Position numbers and translations under genes: made by a program. A stretch of 64,000 bases of DNA from Cupriavidus oxalaticus (lineage in GTDB: Bacteria; Pseudomonadota; Gammaproteobacteria; Burkholderiales; Burkholderiaceae), in the NCBI RefSeq assembly GCF_004768545.1, contig NZ_CP038634.1:2170001-2234000 (forward strand), read 5' to 3'. The notes beneath the pieces were generated by a model. That model had not been told where the DNA came from. It made no database searches and saw only the letters and a program-made list of their open reading frames with translations. Positions 34,676 to 42,600 of the stretch are shown one piece after another. Every line of letters begins with the position of its first letter. The stretch's first letter is position 1.

Positions 34676-34835
34676 GTCGCTGCGTCAGAGGATTGGGCAT
34701 CCGCCTGACCCGTTGGGGCCATAAGGATGCGGGAATCCATTCTTCCGCAAGGGTCATAGCTTTGCCAACCCGATATGACACTTGTTCACATTCTGTGGCG
34801 TGTCCAGGGAAGGCTTTCAAAGCATGGGGAGGCCT

Positions 34836-35033
34836 TCAGTGCCGGGTTTGCGGATTGCCATATGGAAGCCGGTGTTCCGCGCCGCCGGCCACCCCGGCGG
34901 CCGCGTTCTGGCGGCGCCATCGGCGGGCCTGCCTGGCATGCACATCGGTAGCCATTTCGTGTAATTCGGCGATCCTGGCCTCGAGCGGGTCGGGATAGAT
35001 GTCGAGCGGGCGGAACCTGAGGATTCGGGACAT
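34836..35033 (-). CDS. small hypothetical protein
   Basis: A 65-residue basic protein starting SRILRFRPLDIYPDPLEARIAELHEMATDVHARQARRWRRQN. A central helix and many Arg residues suggest RNA or DNA contact, but no family was recognised. Codon use agrees with the genome. The ribosome-binding site is weak (AGAGACC), so the call is moderate. Confidence 0.4.
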   Translation of the reverse strand: MSRILRFRPLDIYPDPLEARIAELHEMATDVHARQARRWRRQNAAAGVAGGAEHRLPYGNPQTRH

Positions 35034-35218
35034 GACGGGTCTCTGTAAGTGCCTGGTCTTAGTATTGGCACTGAACCCGTCAATTGCATGCTGCAATTTC
35101 TGCGCCGTTGATCTAATTCAATGTTGACCGCGCAATGAACTATTGCCGGCGATGGCGAGAAATGCCGGGAGCGAATGCCGGGAGCGGGCTGGGCGTTTCC
35201 AGCCCCACCGTACCGGAT

Positions 35219-35509
35219 TCAATGCCCCAGGCGGGAGATGGCCCTGGGGTCGCGGCAGTAGATCTTGCGCTCGCGCACCAGGCCGTCGCGCCCATGGATG
35301 CACAGCGACACGCCCTCCTGGCGCGCCCGCATCCAGCCCGCGGCGATGGCGGCTTCCTGGGTCGGAAAATGCAGCGCCGTGGCTTCCTCGTCAGCGCCCA
35401 TGCCATCCATGCCATCCATGCCTTCAATGGTCAGGGCCCATTCGCCGTCGCGGGCGGCATTGTCATTGTCGGTTGCGGCAGGAAGCACGTGGATGCTGCG
35501 TGACGTCAT
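35219..35509 (-). CDS. small DUF2188-like protein with GMD repeats
   Basis: A 96-residue protein with GGGAG before its ATG. The C-terminal part (ALHFPTQEAAIAAGWMRARQEGVSLCIHGRDGLVRE) fits the DUF2188-like beta-alpha-beta pattern also suggested at 27284-27496. Residues 30-38 read GMDGMDGMG, encoded by a 9-base tandem repeat (unit CATGCCATC on the plus strand, 35398-35424). The repeat could expand or contract in steps of three residues without breaking the frame. Function unknown. Confidence 0.6.
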   Translation of the reverse strand: MTSRSIHVLPAATDNDNAARDGEWALTIEGMDGMDGMGADEEATALHFPTQEAAIAAGWMRARQEGVSLCIHGRDGLVRERKIYCRDPRAISRLGH

Positions 35510-35771
35510 GGCGGTCTCCCGGGAAGTGGACAGGTGTGGACCTACATTTCTAAGCGAAGCCGCGGCGCGCGGGTATCGGTCGCTGTCCTACACCGCGTGG
35601 ACATGTCGCGCCGTCGGCTGACATCGGGGTAGGACGAAAGCCGACTTTTCGCGCGGTTGGCGGTTGCTACGATCCAATTGCCGGTTGGGCATGAAGCTGC
35701 CCGGTCAAGCCATCCCGAGCTATTCCATCCTGGCGGCGCATGCCGCTTCCACACGAAGCAAGGAGATCGTC

Positions 35772-35915
35772 ATGAGAAAGCTGTTCGCACTGTTTGCCCT
35801 CGCTGGCGTGATGCTGGTTACGGGCTGCAACACCATGGCCGGTGCAGGCAAGGATATCGAACGCGGCGGCGAGAAGGTGCAAGGCGCGGCGGAAAGCACC
35901 AAGCAGAAAATGTAA
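35772..35915 (+). CDS. ecnB: entericidin A/B family lipoprotein
   Basis: A 47-residue lipoprotein. The signal peptide RKLFALFALAGVMLVTGCNTM carries a lipobox LVTGC, so Cys18 would be lipid-modified. The mature part AGAGKDIERGGEKVQGAAES matches entericidin B, a small amphipathic envelope toxin/stress peptide. AAGGAGATCGTC precedes the ATG, and a strong terminator follows 29 bases later, so it is a monocistron. No entericidin A antidote gene is adjacent, as is common outside enteric bacteria. Confidence 0.88.
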   Translation: MRKLFALFALAGVMLVTGCNTMAGAGKDIERGGEKVQGAAESTKQKM

Positions 35916-35943
35916 TCGCCTGCCGATCGCAGGCGCAGAGGAC

Positions 35944-35974
35944 AACGGCCCGTGCTCCAGGCACGGGCCGTTTT
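35944..35974 (+). terminator. Rho-independent terminator after ecnB
   Basis: AACGGCCCGTGC (35944-35955) pairs with GCACGGGCCGTT (35961-35972), loop TCCAG, and the stem runs into TTTT. This is a classic intrinsic terminator for the entericidin gene. Confidence 0.85.
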
Positions 35975-36001
35975 CGTTCGCGGGAATTTCCGAGCGCGGA
36001 T

Positions 36002-37006
36002 CTAGTGCGCGGCCGTGACCGCCACGCGTTCTTCGTCGGTGCGGCTGCGGCGCCAGCTTGCCGGCGGCAGGCCGAACTCGCGCTTGAAGGCGCGGCTGAA
36101 AGCCGCCTCGGAGTCATAGCCGACCGCGCCGGCGATCTCGCCGATCGAGCGGTTGCCGCTGCGCAGTTCCGCCGCTGCGGTGCGCAGGCGCCAGTGCGCC
36201 AGGTACTGCATCGGCGGCTGTCCGAGCAGGTCGGTAAAGCGCTGCGCCAGCGCCGAGCGAGACAGGCCGACGTTGCCGGCCAGTTCGTCCACTGTCCACG
36301 GGTAGGCCGGGCGCGCATGCATGCGCGACAGCGCACGCCCCACGTAGCGGTCGCGCAGCGCGGCGAGCCAGCCGCTTTCGTTGTCCGGTAGCGTGTCGAT
36401 GCAGCGCCGTACCGCTTGCACGAACAGCAGTTCCGACAGCTTGGCCAGCACCGTGGCGGTGCCCGCTCGCGGCTCGGCGGCTTCCGAGGTGGCGAAGGCC
36501 AGCGCGGTGGCAAGCCATGCCGATTCGATGCCGTTGTCGAGCCCCACTTTGAACAGGCGCGGCAGCGAGGTCAGCAGCGGGTTGCCCATGGTGTCGTCGA
36601 ATCCGAGGAAGCCGCACACCATGCGCGTGGTCTCGCCACCGCCGCCGTACGACACGCGCATGACTTCGCCCGGGCTGTTGCGCAGCATGTCCGCGACCAG
36701 CGGCGCGGACTGCACCGGCTGCAGGTGCAGGTCGCTGCCCAGCACGTGCGGCTCGCCCTGCGGCACCACCAGCAGTTCGCCGCTCTCGACGCGCACGCCC
36801 GGCCCCGTGCTTCCGACCAGACGGGCCCAGCAGACGCCTTCGGTAATCAGGTGGTAGGAGACGACGCGATCGGTGCCGGGCAGGAAGGCGGCGCGCAATT
36901 CAGCATCCGCTTCAGACACCAGGCACCACGGCGACTTGAATTCGCCGTTGAGGAAGACCGCGCCGCTCAGTTGCACGGCGCGCAGCAGGTCGGACAAGGC
37001 ATCCAT
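36002..37006 (-). CDS. AraC-family regulator with cupin-like sensor domain
   Basis: A 334-residue regulator. The N-terminal half (about 5-190) is a cupin-type AraC-binding domain (GVCWARL, ESGELLVVPQGEPHVLG). The C-terminal double helix-turn-helix is about 230-325 (WTVDELAGNVGLSRSALAQRF and IGEIAGAVGYDSEAAFSRAFKREFG). It probably activates the divergent monooxygenase-like operon 148 bases away. ATG 37006 is supported by GGAGGAAAGTGACC; a GTG two codons earlier would be too close to it. Confidence 0.86.
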   Translation of the reverse strand: MDALSDLLRAVQLSGAVFLNGEFKSPWCLVSEADAELRAAFLPGTDRVVSYHLITEGVCWARLVGSTGPGVRVESGELLVVPQGEPHVLGSDLHLQPVQSAPLVADMLRNSPGEVMRVSYGGGGETTRMVCGFLGFDDTMGNPLLTSLPRLFKVGLDNGIESAWLATALAFATSEAAEPRAGTATVLAKLSELLFVQAVRRCIDTLPDNESGWLAALRDRYVGRALSRMHARPAYPWTVDELAGNVGLSRSALAQRFTDLLGQPPMQYLAHWRLRTAAAELRSGNRSIGEIAGAVGYDSEAAFSRAFKREFGLPPASWRRSRTDEERVAVTAAH

Positions 37007-37153
37007 GGTCACTTTCCTCCAGATCCGGTGTTTCGCGCAAGAAAGCCGGACGCCCGATCATACGGGCAAGGGGACCAGGCTCCGATACTAGCACCGTGCT
37101 ACGGGCCGGACAACGGCAGCCGGGCACGGATCAGACAAGCCGGAGACAACACC

Positions 37154-38332
37154 ATGGAAACAGTTACCGCCCCCGATGCCAGCGCAGGTGCGCAGGCCGA
37201 CTGGCTCGCACTTGCCGCGGCGCTGGGCCGCACCTTCGACACCCGCGCCCCCGAGATCGACGCGAGCGGGCAGTTCGTCAGCGCGAACTACGACGACCTG
37301 CGCGCGCACCGGTTCTTTGCCGCCGCCGTGCCGCAGGAACTGGGCGGTGCCGGCCTGTCGCACCAGGAGCTGGGCAGCGTGCTGCGCGAGCTGGGCAAGT
37401 ACTGCGGATCGACCGCGCTGGCTTTTGCCATGCACACGCACCCGGTAGCCACCGCGGCATGGCGCTGGCGCAACCAGAAGGCGCCGGTGGAAGGACTGCT
37501 CAAGCGCGTGGCGGGCGAGCAGATGGTGCTGCTGGGCAGCGGTGGCTCGGACTGGCTGCAGGGCAGCGGCAAGGCCACGCGCGTCGATGGCGGCTTCCGC
37601 GTGGACGGGCGCAAGATCTTCGCCAGCGGCGCGCCGGTAGCTGACCTGTTCATGACCTGCGCGGTGTATGACGATCCCGAATCCGGCCCAACCGTGCTGC
37701 ATTTCGCATTGCCCATGAAGACCCCCGGTGTGAGCGTGATGTCGAACTGGCACACGCTCGGCATGCGCGGCACCGGCTCGCACGATGTGATGCTCGAAGG
37801 CGTGCTGGTGCCCGACACCGCCATCGCCGCGCGCCGCCCGCAAGGTGTTTGGCATCCGATGATGCATACGGTCTCGATGATCGCGTTGCCGCTGATCTAT
37901 GCGGTCTACGTCGGCATTGCCGAGGCAGCGCGCGACATTGCGCTGCAACTGGCGCGGCAGCGGCGCCTGAACGCGCATGCGGTGGAAGCGGCCGGCCGCC
38001 TTTGCAACGAAGCGGAAGCCGCGCGCATGGCGCTGGATACGATGTTCGACGCCGCGGCGGGCCAGGCGCCGGGTGCGGTGACCACCAACCGCATCATGTG
38101 CGGGCGTACGCTGGCGGCGCGCGCGGTGCTGGCGACAGTGGAAGCGGCCATGGACCTGGCCGGCGGTGCCGGCTTCTATCGCGACGCCGGGCTGGAGCGC
38201 CGCTTCCGCGATGCGCAGGGCGCGCGCTTCCATCCGTTGCAGGCCGGTGCCCAGCAGGAGTATGCGGGGCGCATGGCGCTGGGCCTGGATATCGATGCGC
38301 CTCCCGGCGAGGTGCGGCAGGCCGCGCAATGA
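37154..38332 (+). CDS. acyl-CoA-dehydrogenase-fold protein, probable flavin-dependent monooxygenase component
   Basis: A 392-residue ACAD-superfamily protein. The middle domain has RKIFASGAPVADLFM and SNWHTLGMRGTGSHDVMLEGV, a signature of DszC/SfnC-type proteins. The C-terminal segment that carries YEGT in true dehydrogenases reads GARFHPLQAGAQQEYAGR, with no catalytic Glu. Together with a flavin reductase gene that overlaps its stop (ATGA), this points to a two-component FMNH2-dependent monooxygenase rather than a dehydrogenase. The substrate is unknown; organosulfur or aromatic compounds are typical for the group. It is divergent from an AraC regulator. The start ATG 37154 was chosen because residues upstream are unlike protein. 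Confidence 0.78.
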   Translation: METVTAPDASAGAQADWLALAAALGRTFDTRAPEIDASGQFVSANYDDLRAHRFFAAAVPQELGGAGLSHQELGSVLRELGKYCGSTALAFAMHTHPVATAAWRWRNQKAPVEGLLKRVAGEQMVLLGSGGSDWLQGSGKATRVDGGFRVDGRKIFASGAPVADLFMTCAVYDDPESGPTVLHFALPMKTPGVSVMSNWHTLGMRGTGSHDVMLEGVLVPDTAIAARRPQGVWHPMMHTVSMIALPLIYAVYVGIAEAARDIALQLARQRRLNAHAVEAAGRLCNEAEAARMALDTMFDAAAGQAPGAVTTNRIMCGRTLAARAVLATVEAAMDLAGGAGFYRDAGLERRFRDAQGARFHPLQAGAQQEYAGRMALGLDIDAPPGEVRQAAQ

Positions 38333-38922
38333 TGCCCGCACCAGCCCCGCTGCCGTTTGCCACCGAGGCCTGCAACGACAGCGGCTGCGATGACCTGGGC
38401 GGGGCCTCCGGCGGCATGGGCCACGACGTCCGGGCACGGCGCGCGCTGCGCGACGCGCTCGGGCAGTTCGCCACCGGCGTGACGGTGGTGACCGCCGCGG
38501 ATGCGCAGGGCCTGCCGGTGGGCGTGACGATCAACGCCTTCACTTCCGTATCGCTCGCGCCGCCGCTGCTGCTGTGGTGCCTGGCGCGCGCTTCCGGCAG
38601 CCTGCCGGCGCTGCGCGCCGCGCCCTGCCATGCGATCAACGTGCTCGGCAGCGGGCAACTGGCCTTGTGCCGGCGCTTTGCGGACCGTGATGTCGACCGC
38701 TTTGCCGGCGTCGACTGCCGCCCCGGGCCGTGCGGCACGGTACTGCTCGCCGGCGCGCTGGCGACGTTCATCTGCCGGCACCGCTCGGTACGCTCGCTCG
38801 GCGACCACGTGGTGTTCGTGGTCGAGGTGGTGGCCTATGGCACAGCGCCAGGTGCGCCGCTGGTGTTCCATGGCGGCGGTTTCGGCGAAGGGGTGGCGCG
38901 CATCGACGCCGGCGCGGCCTAG
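38329..38922 (+). CDS. flavin reductase (FMN-binding, short-chain type)
   Basis: A 197-residue flavin reductase of the HpaC/DszD/SnaC class. The domain begins at about residue 30 with RALRDALGQFATGVTVVTA and continues with GVTINAFTSVSLAPPLLLWCL and NVLGSGQLALCRRF, all family hallmarks. It reduces FMN with NAD(P)H and hands it to the oxygenase encoded upstream. The start overlaps the upstream stop; ATG at 38329 and 38332 are both possible. The first 28 residues (PAPAPLPFATEACNDSGCDD) are unusual for the family and could be a linker. Confidence 0.84.
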   Translation: MMPAPAPLPFATEACNDSGCDDLGGASGGMGHDVRARRALRDALGQFATGVTVVTAADAQGLPVGVTINAFTSVSLAPPLLLWCLARASGSLPALRAAPCHAINVLGSGQLALCRRFADRDVDRFAGVDCRPGPCGTVLLAGALATFICRHRSVRSLGDHVVFVVEVVAYGTAPGAPLVFHGGGFGEGVARIDAGAA

Positions 38923-38928
38923 CGCGGC

Positions 38929-39813
38929 CTAGCGCAGCACCCGTGCTCCGCGGGCCTTGCCGGCGATCACCAGCGCAATGCCGCCGAGCACGGCTACCGC
39001 GCTGACGGCGAGCCGCAGCGTCAGCCTTTCACCCAGCAGCACGATGCCGCCCGCCGCGGCGATGACCGGCACGCTCAGCTGCACCGTCGCGGCGGTGGCC
39101 GCGCGCAGGCGCGGCACCACCGCATACCAGACCACGTAGCCAAGCCCGGACGTCACTGCGCCGGACAGCAGCGCGTACACCAGGCCCGCACGATCCAGCG
39201 AACGCTGCGCCTGCATCACCGCGGACAGCGCCAGCGCCAGCGGTACCGCGCGCAGGAAATTGCCGGCCGTGGTCGTTACCGGATCGGCATTGCGCCTGCC
39301 GTGCAGCGAATAGATGCCCCACGCGACGCCAGCCAGGATCATCTGCAGCGACGACAACAGCGGCGGCGTGGCCAGTCCCGGCAGCAGCAGCCATACCAGC
39401 CCGGCAAGCGCGAGCGCCAGGCCGATCCATTGCTGCATGCGCAGCGGCTCGCCGGCCGCCAGCCCGTAGCCCGTCATGGTGGCCTGCACGGCAGCGAACA
39501 GCAGCAGCGCGCCGGTGCCGGCGCCCAGGCGCAGGTAGGCAAACGAAAACGCCGCGGCGTAGCAGAACAGCGCCAGCGCCGAGACCCAGTTGCCGGCCAG
39601 CGGCGGAAACCTTGCTGCCGTGTCCGCTCGCAGCACGCGGTGCTGCACCACCACGATGACCCACAGCACCGCCGCCGCTGCGGCGACGCGCGCCAGCGTA
39701 AAGCTGGCCGCGTCGATGGTGGTGCCTTCCAGCGCCACCCGGCATAGCAGGGAATTGCCGGCGAAGGCCAGCATGGCCAGGGTGGTCAGCAGGATGGTGT
39801 TCGCACTCGGCAT
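38929..39813 (-). CDS. EamA/DMT-family transporter
   Basis: A 294-residue membrane protein with about ten transmembrane helices in two EamA repeats (TILLTTLAMLAFAGNSLLCR at the start, AVSAVAVLGGIALVIAG near the end). It is a probable exporter of amino acids, amines or other small metabolites; specificity is unknown. It converges with the flavin reductase gene after 6 bases. GTG 39834 is an alternative start seven codons upstream; neither start has a good ribosome-binding site. Confidence 0.8.
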   Translation of the reverse strand: MPSANTILLTTLAMLAFAGNSLLCRVALEGTTIDAASFTLARVAAAAAVLWVIVVVQHRVLRADTAARFPPLAGNWVSALALFCYAAAFSFAYLRLGAGTGALLLFAAVQATMTGYGLAAGEPLRMQQWIGLALALAGLVWLLLPGLATPPLLSSLQMILAGVAWGIYSLHGRRNADPVTTTAGNFLRAVPLALALSAVMQAQRSLDRAGLVYALLSGAVTSGLGYVVWYAVVPRLRAATAATVQLSVPVIAAAGGIVLLGERLTLRLAVSAVAVLGGIALVIAGKARGARVLR

Positions 39814-39855
39814 GCGCGCCAGGGGTGTATGCACGCTAGACAGAGCGGCTTGGGC

Positions 39856-40764
39856 TTAGGCCGCGGGCGGCGTGTCGCCGATGGCGAACGACGACAGGTG
39901 CTCGATCGCCCGCACTAGCGCGGAATGGTCCCAGCCGCTACCGCCCAGGCCGCCGCAGACATTGAACAGCTGCTGGCACGAGGCAGTGTTCGGCAGTCCC
40001 ACGCCCAGCTGGCGTGCGGTGGACAGCGCCAGTTCCAGGTCCTTCTGGTGCAAGGCGATGCGGAAGCCCGGGTCGAAGGTCCGCTTGATCATGCGTTCGC
40101 CATGGACCTCGAGGATGCGCGAACTGGCAAAGCCACCCATCAGTGCCTCGCGCACGCGCGCGGGATCGGCGCCGGCGCGCGCGGCCAGCACCAGCGCCTC
40201 GCCGACGGCCTCGATGGTCAGGGCCACGATCACCTGGTTGGCCACCTTGGCCACCTGGCCCGCGCCGACTTCGCCTACGCGCACGATGTTCTTGCCCATC
40301 AGCTGCAGCAGCGGCAGCACGCGGTCGAACACTTCCTGCTTGCCGCCGGCCATGATCGACAGCGTGCCGGCCTTGGCGCCGACCTCGCCGCCGGACACCG
40401 GCGCATCGACATAGTCAACGCCCAGCGCCTCGATGCAGCGCGCGAACTCGCGCGTGGCGATCGGCGAGATCGAGCTCATGTCGATCACCGTGACGCCGCC
40501 CGCGGTCTCGGCAAGGCCGTCGGCCACGCCTTCCTTGCCGAACAGCACCTGCTCCACATCCGGCGTGTCGGGCAGCATCAGGATGATGGTGTCCGATTGC
40601 CGCGCCAGCTCCTCGGCGCTGCTGCAGGCCTGCACGCCAGCATCCAGCAGGTCCTGCGGCACGCCGCTGCGGGTATGGGCGAACACGGTATGCCCGCCGT
40701 CGACGATGTGCTGCGCCATGGGCTTGCCCATCACGCCAAGCCCGATAAAGCCGATCTTGCTCAT
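39856..40764 (-). CDS. glxR: 2-hydroxy-3-oxopropionate (tartronate semialdehyde) reductase
   Basis: A 302-residue beta-hydroxyacid dehydrogenase. The NAD(P) site is GFIGLGVMGKPMA at the N-terminus, the substrate loop is DAPVSGGEVGAKAGTLSIM (120-138), and the catalytic Lys is K173 in GAGQVAKVANQ. The GlxR-like spacing and length support tartronate semialdehyde reduction to D-glycerate in glyoxylate use. No gcl or hyi gene is nearby, so 3-hydroxyisobutyrate-type substrates remain possible. The SgaA/BhcA-like aminotransferase at 43513 could supply a link to glyoxylate. It lies 43 bases upstream of the EamA gene on the same strand. Confidence 0.82.
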   Translation of the reverse strand: MSKIGFIGLGVMGKPMAQHIVDGGHTVFAHTRSGVPQDLLDAGVQACSSAEELARQSDTIILMLPDTPDVEQVLFGKEGVADGLAETAGGVTVIDMSSISPIATREFARCIEALGVDYVDAPVSGGEVGAKAGTLSIMAGGKQEVFDRVLPLLQLMGKNIVRVGEVGAGQVAKVANQVIVALTIEAVGEALVLAARAGADPARVREALMGGFASSRILEVHGERMIKRTFDPGFRIALHQKDLELALSTARQLGVGLPNTASCQQLFNVCGGLGGSGWDHSALVRAIEHLSSFAIGDTPPAA

Positions 40765-40870
40765 GACAGTGTCCGGTGGTTGTGTCGGAGCGCCGCGCAA
40801 GGGCGGTCGCATAACTCTGATCATAGTCAGTCGCACGCCGGCAAGGCTGCGGATAGTGCGCTGGCCGGAC

Positions 40871-40908
40871 CAAAAGAATAAGCCCCGCGCCACATTGGCA
40901 GCGGGGCT
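40871..40908 (-). terminator. Rho-independent terminator of the LexA-box small gene
   Basis: On the minus strand AGCCCCGC (40908-40901) pairs with GCGGGGCT (40888-40881) and is followed by TATTCTTTTG (40880-40871). This is a good intrinsic terminator 20 bases after the stop of the small gene at 40928-41221, so that gene is a single transcription unit. Confidence 0.75.
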
Positions 40909-40927
40909 GGTCGCGCGCCGGCGAGAC

Positions 40928-41221
40928 TTAGCGGCAAGCGGCATCCCTGGCCGAATCGCCCGGACGCTGGCCCAGGATCTCGCGGATGCGGGCCAGGTAC
41001 TGGTCGCCAACGGTCCGGTGCATGCGCGCGGCCTCGGCGGCGAACTGGCGCCGGCCGGGCGGGCGGATGCCCAGGCTGCGGCAGACCGTCGACAGGTAGG
41101 GCTTGCGCTCGCGGCCCAGGCGCAGCGCCACGGTCTGCAGCGCGGCATCGCCGATGCGCCCGCGCAGCCAGGCGAGCACCTGGCGGTCGTAGTCGTTTTG
41201 CACGCGGATCAGGTGTTCCAT
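40928..41221 (-). CDS. small basic protein of unknown function behind tandem LexA-like boxes
   Basis: A 97-residue Arg-rich, mostly helical protein: EHLIRVQNDYDRQVLAWLRGR, then GDAALQTVALRLGRERKPYLS, TVCRSLGIRPPGRRQFAAEAARM and DQYLARIREILGQRPGD. The segment around 30-65 could form a helix-turn-helix-like unit (YLSTVCRSLGIRPPGRRQF). Not recognised as SulA, ImuA, LexA or another known SOS protein. ATG 41221 follows AGGAG at 8 bases. Its own promoter region carries two adjacent CTGT-N8-ACAG palindromes and a terminator follows, making it a stand-alone gene probably induced by DNA damage. Confidence 0.7.
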   Translation of the reverse strand: MEHLIRVQNDYDRQVLAWLRGRIGDAALQTVALRLGRERKPYLSTVCRSLGIRPPGRRQFAAEAARMHRTVGDQYLARIREILGQRPGDSARDAACR

Positions 41222-41232
41222 GGCCAGACTCC

Positions 41233-41271
41233 TACTGTTCATCCATACAGTTACTGTAAATATATACAGTA
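41233..41271 (-). promoter_or_regulatory. two tandem LexA/SOS-box-like palindromes
   Basis: TACTGTTCATCCATACAGTT (41233-41252) and TACTGTAAATATATACAGTA (41252-41271) share one base and lie directly upstream of the ATG at 41221. Each contains CTGT-N8-ACAG, the LexA consensus spacing in E. coli and many proteobacteria; the second differs at one position from the ideal TACTGTATATATATACAGTA. The near box is 12 bases from the start codon, so LexA binding would block transcription of the small gene. Confidence 0.75.
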
Positions 41272-41490
41272 TCCGGACGGATGCAAGAAAAGTCTGCGTC
41301 GATTTAGCGCCGCGCCGGCGATCCTTGCGGCCAAGCCACCCCGGGCATGCGGAATACCGCGAGGCCCGTTACTCCCCTTGGTCGCAGGGAAGCCGATCCT
41401 CTAGCATTGATACGCCGGCCAGGCGAGCAACTGCCTGAAGTAGCGGCCACCAGTCAAGTGACGGTTACGAAGCTCCAGGAGGTATCGGAT

Positions 41491-41793
41491 ATGTCTGCCA
41501 CAAGGATAGAGATGTGCGACCAGGATGGCGACGGGGTATTGACCATTCGGGACGACGGCGCCGAATTTTCAGGAGTCGCGCTTGAGCTTTCGAATCTCTT
41601 CGGTGAAGACGTAGTCGCGGATCTCGACAAGCACCAGTTGCTCAATTGGTGCGAGACGGTCGCCGCCCACCTTCGCAACCAAGGCGTTATGCCGAGCGAG
41701 TGCGCTCCGGAGGGCAGCGTCAACAAGACCAGTCAGAGCCGGACGAAAGAACAGCCTGGCGTCGACGAGCTTGTGCAGACGGCGGCATCCTGA
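41491..41793 (+). CDS. small hypothetical protein with EF-hand-like loop
   Basis: A 100-residue acidic protein with a strong AGGAGG before its ATG. Residues 9-21 (DQDGDGVLTIRDD) match the calcium loop pattern D-x-D-x-D-G, with Asp at position 12. The rest is helical (ALELSNLFGEDVVADLDKHQLLNWCETVAAHLR) and the C-terminus is polar. No family was recognised. It may bind calcium, or the loop may be coincidental. It converges with the racemase-like gene 6 bases downstream. Confidence 0.55.
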   Translation: MSATRIEMCDQDGDGVLTIRDDGAEFSGVALELSNLFGEDVVADLDKHQLLNWCETVAAHLRNQGVMPSECAPEGSVNKTSQSRTKEQPGVDELVQTAAS

Positions 41794-41799
41794 TTTGAT

Positions 41800-42492
41800 T
41801 CAGTGGCCGGGCGCGGCAAAACTGCCGTAGGTGGCCTTGCGTGGCCTTAATTTTGCGAGCGCCTCTGCCTGCACGGCGGCACAAGCGATGCCGTCCAGGA
41901 GCGGCACGTCTGCCTGCGCGGCAACCGCCGGGACATAGCCGCACAATGCGGCAGCCACGGTGACGACCACGTCCGCGCCGTCGTCCCGGCTGAGCGAAGT
42001 GATGGCATCGCGCATCATTGCGCCGACTTCTTGCGCAAGTCCGGCGCCGTATGGCGCTGCCGTTTCGATGCCGCGGATACCGGCCACGCGCCCGGCATAG
42101 CCGTATGAGGCCGCAAGTTCTCCGTACAACGGCGTCAAGGCGCGGCCGACGGTCAACAGTCCGATCCTGCCGCCCATCATGCTTGCCGTTGCCAGGGCCG
42201 CTTCGGTCGTTCCGACAACAGGGACCTCAAGCATCTGCCGCAATGCATGAAGGGCAGTGTCCATCGAAACCCCCAGAATCACGGCCTCGACATTGGCATC
42301 CAGCGTCCGGGCCATTTTCAGCAAGCCATCGATTGCAGCGGCATTGTCCACGCGCGACCGGATAACCGCGGGACCTGCGGCGTTGGTCAGGCCGAAAATC
42401 TCGCACGCGTCGCCGGTGGCCCGCCTGGCTTCTGCAAGCATGCGGTCGGTGATGTGCTGGCTGGAATTGGGATTCAGGAGGGCGATACGCAT
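41800..42492 (-). CDS. Asp/Glu/hydantoin racemase-family protein, first cysteine replaced
   Basis: A 230-residue member of the Asp/Glu/hydantoin racemase family. RIALLNPNSSQHITDRM at the N-terminus and the second-half Cys C184 in AALCGYVPAVA are as expected. The first-half catalytic Cys, usually in ILGC, is Val here (V75 in VILGVSMD). A one-base racemase would have altered activity; a maleate isomerase-like or hydrolytic role, or loss of function, is possible. It is downstream of the GntR gene on the same strand, 108 bases away, in a cluster with an amidase, which supports a role in amide or hydantoin-like compound breakdown. Confidence 0.72.
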   Translation of the reverse strand: MRIALLNPNSSQHITDRMLAEARRATGDACEIFGLTNAAGPAVIRSRVDNAAAIDGLLKMARTLDANVEAVILGVSMDTALHALRQMLEVPVVGTTEAALATASMMGGRIGLLTVGRALTPLYGELAASYGYAGRVAGIRGIETAAPYGAGLAQEVGAMMRDAITSLSRDDGADVVVTVAAALCGYVPAVAAQADVPLLDGIACAAVQAEALAKLRPRKATYGSFAAPGH

Positions 42493-42600
42493 GGGCCTGG
42501 ACTTGTCAGTAGCCGTCGATGATGCCGGCAAGTTCAATGCTGTGTCTCGTGGGAGAGGAGGCGAGCCGCCAAACGACGGCGCCTGATCTTCGCCTTGGTA

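Noticed and set aside
35398..35424. Possible CRISPR-like repeat
   Set aside because: Only a 9-base tandem repeat inside a coding frame; no spacers.
37154..38332. Ordinary acyl-CoA dehydrogenase
   Set aside because: No YEGT catalytic segment and direct overlap with a flavin reductase gene.
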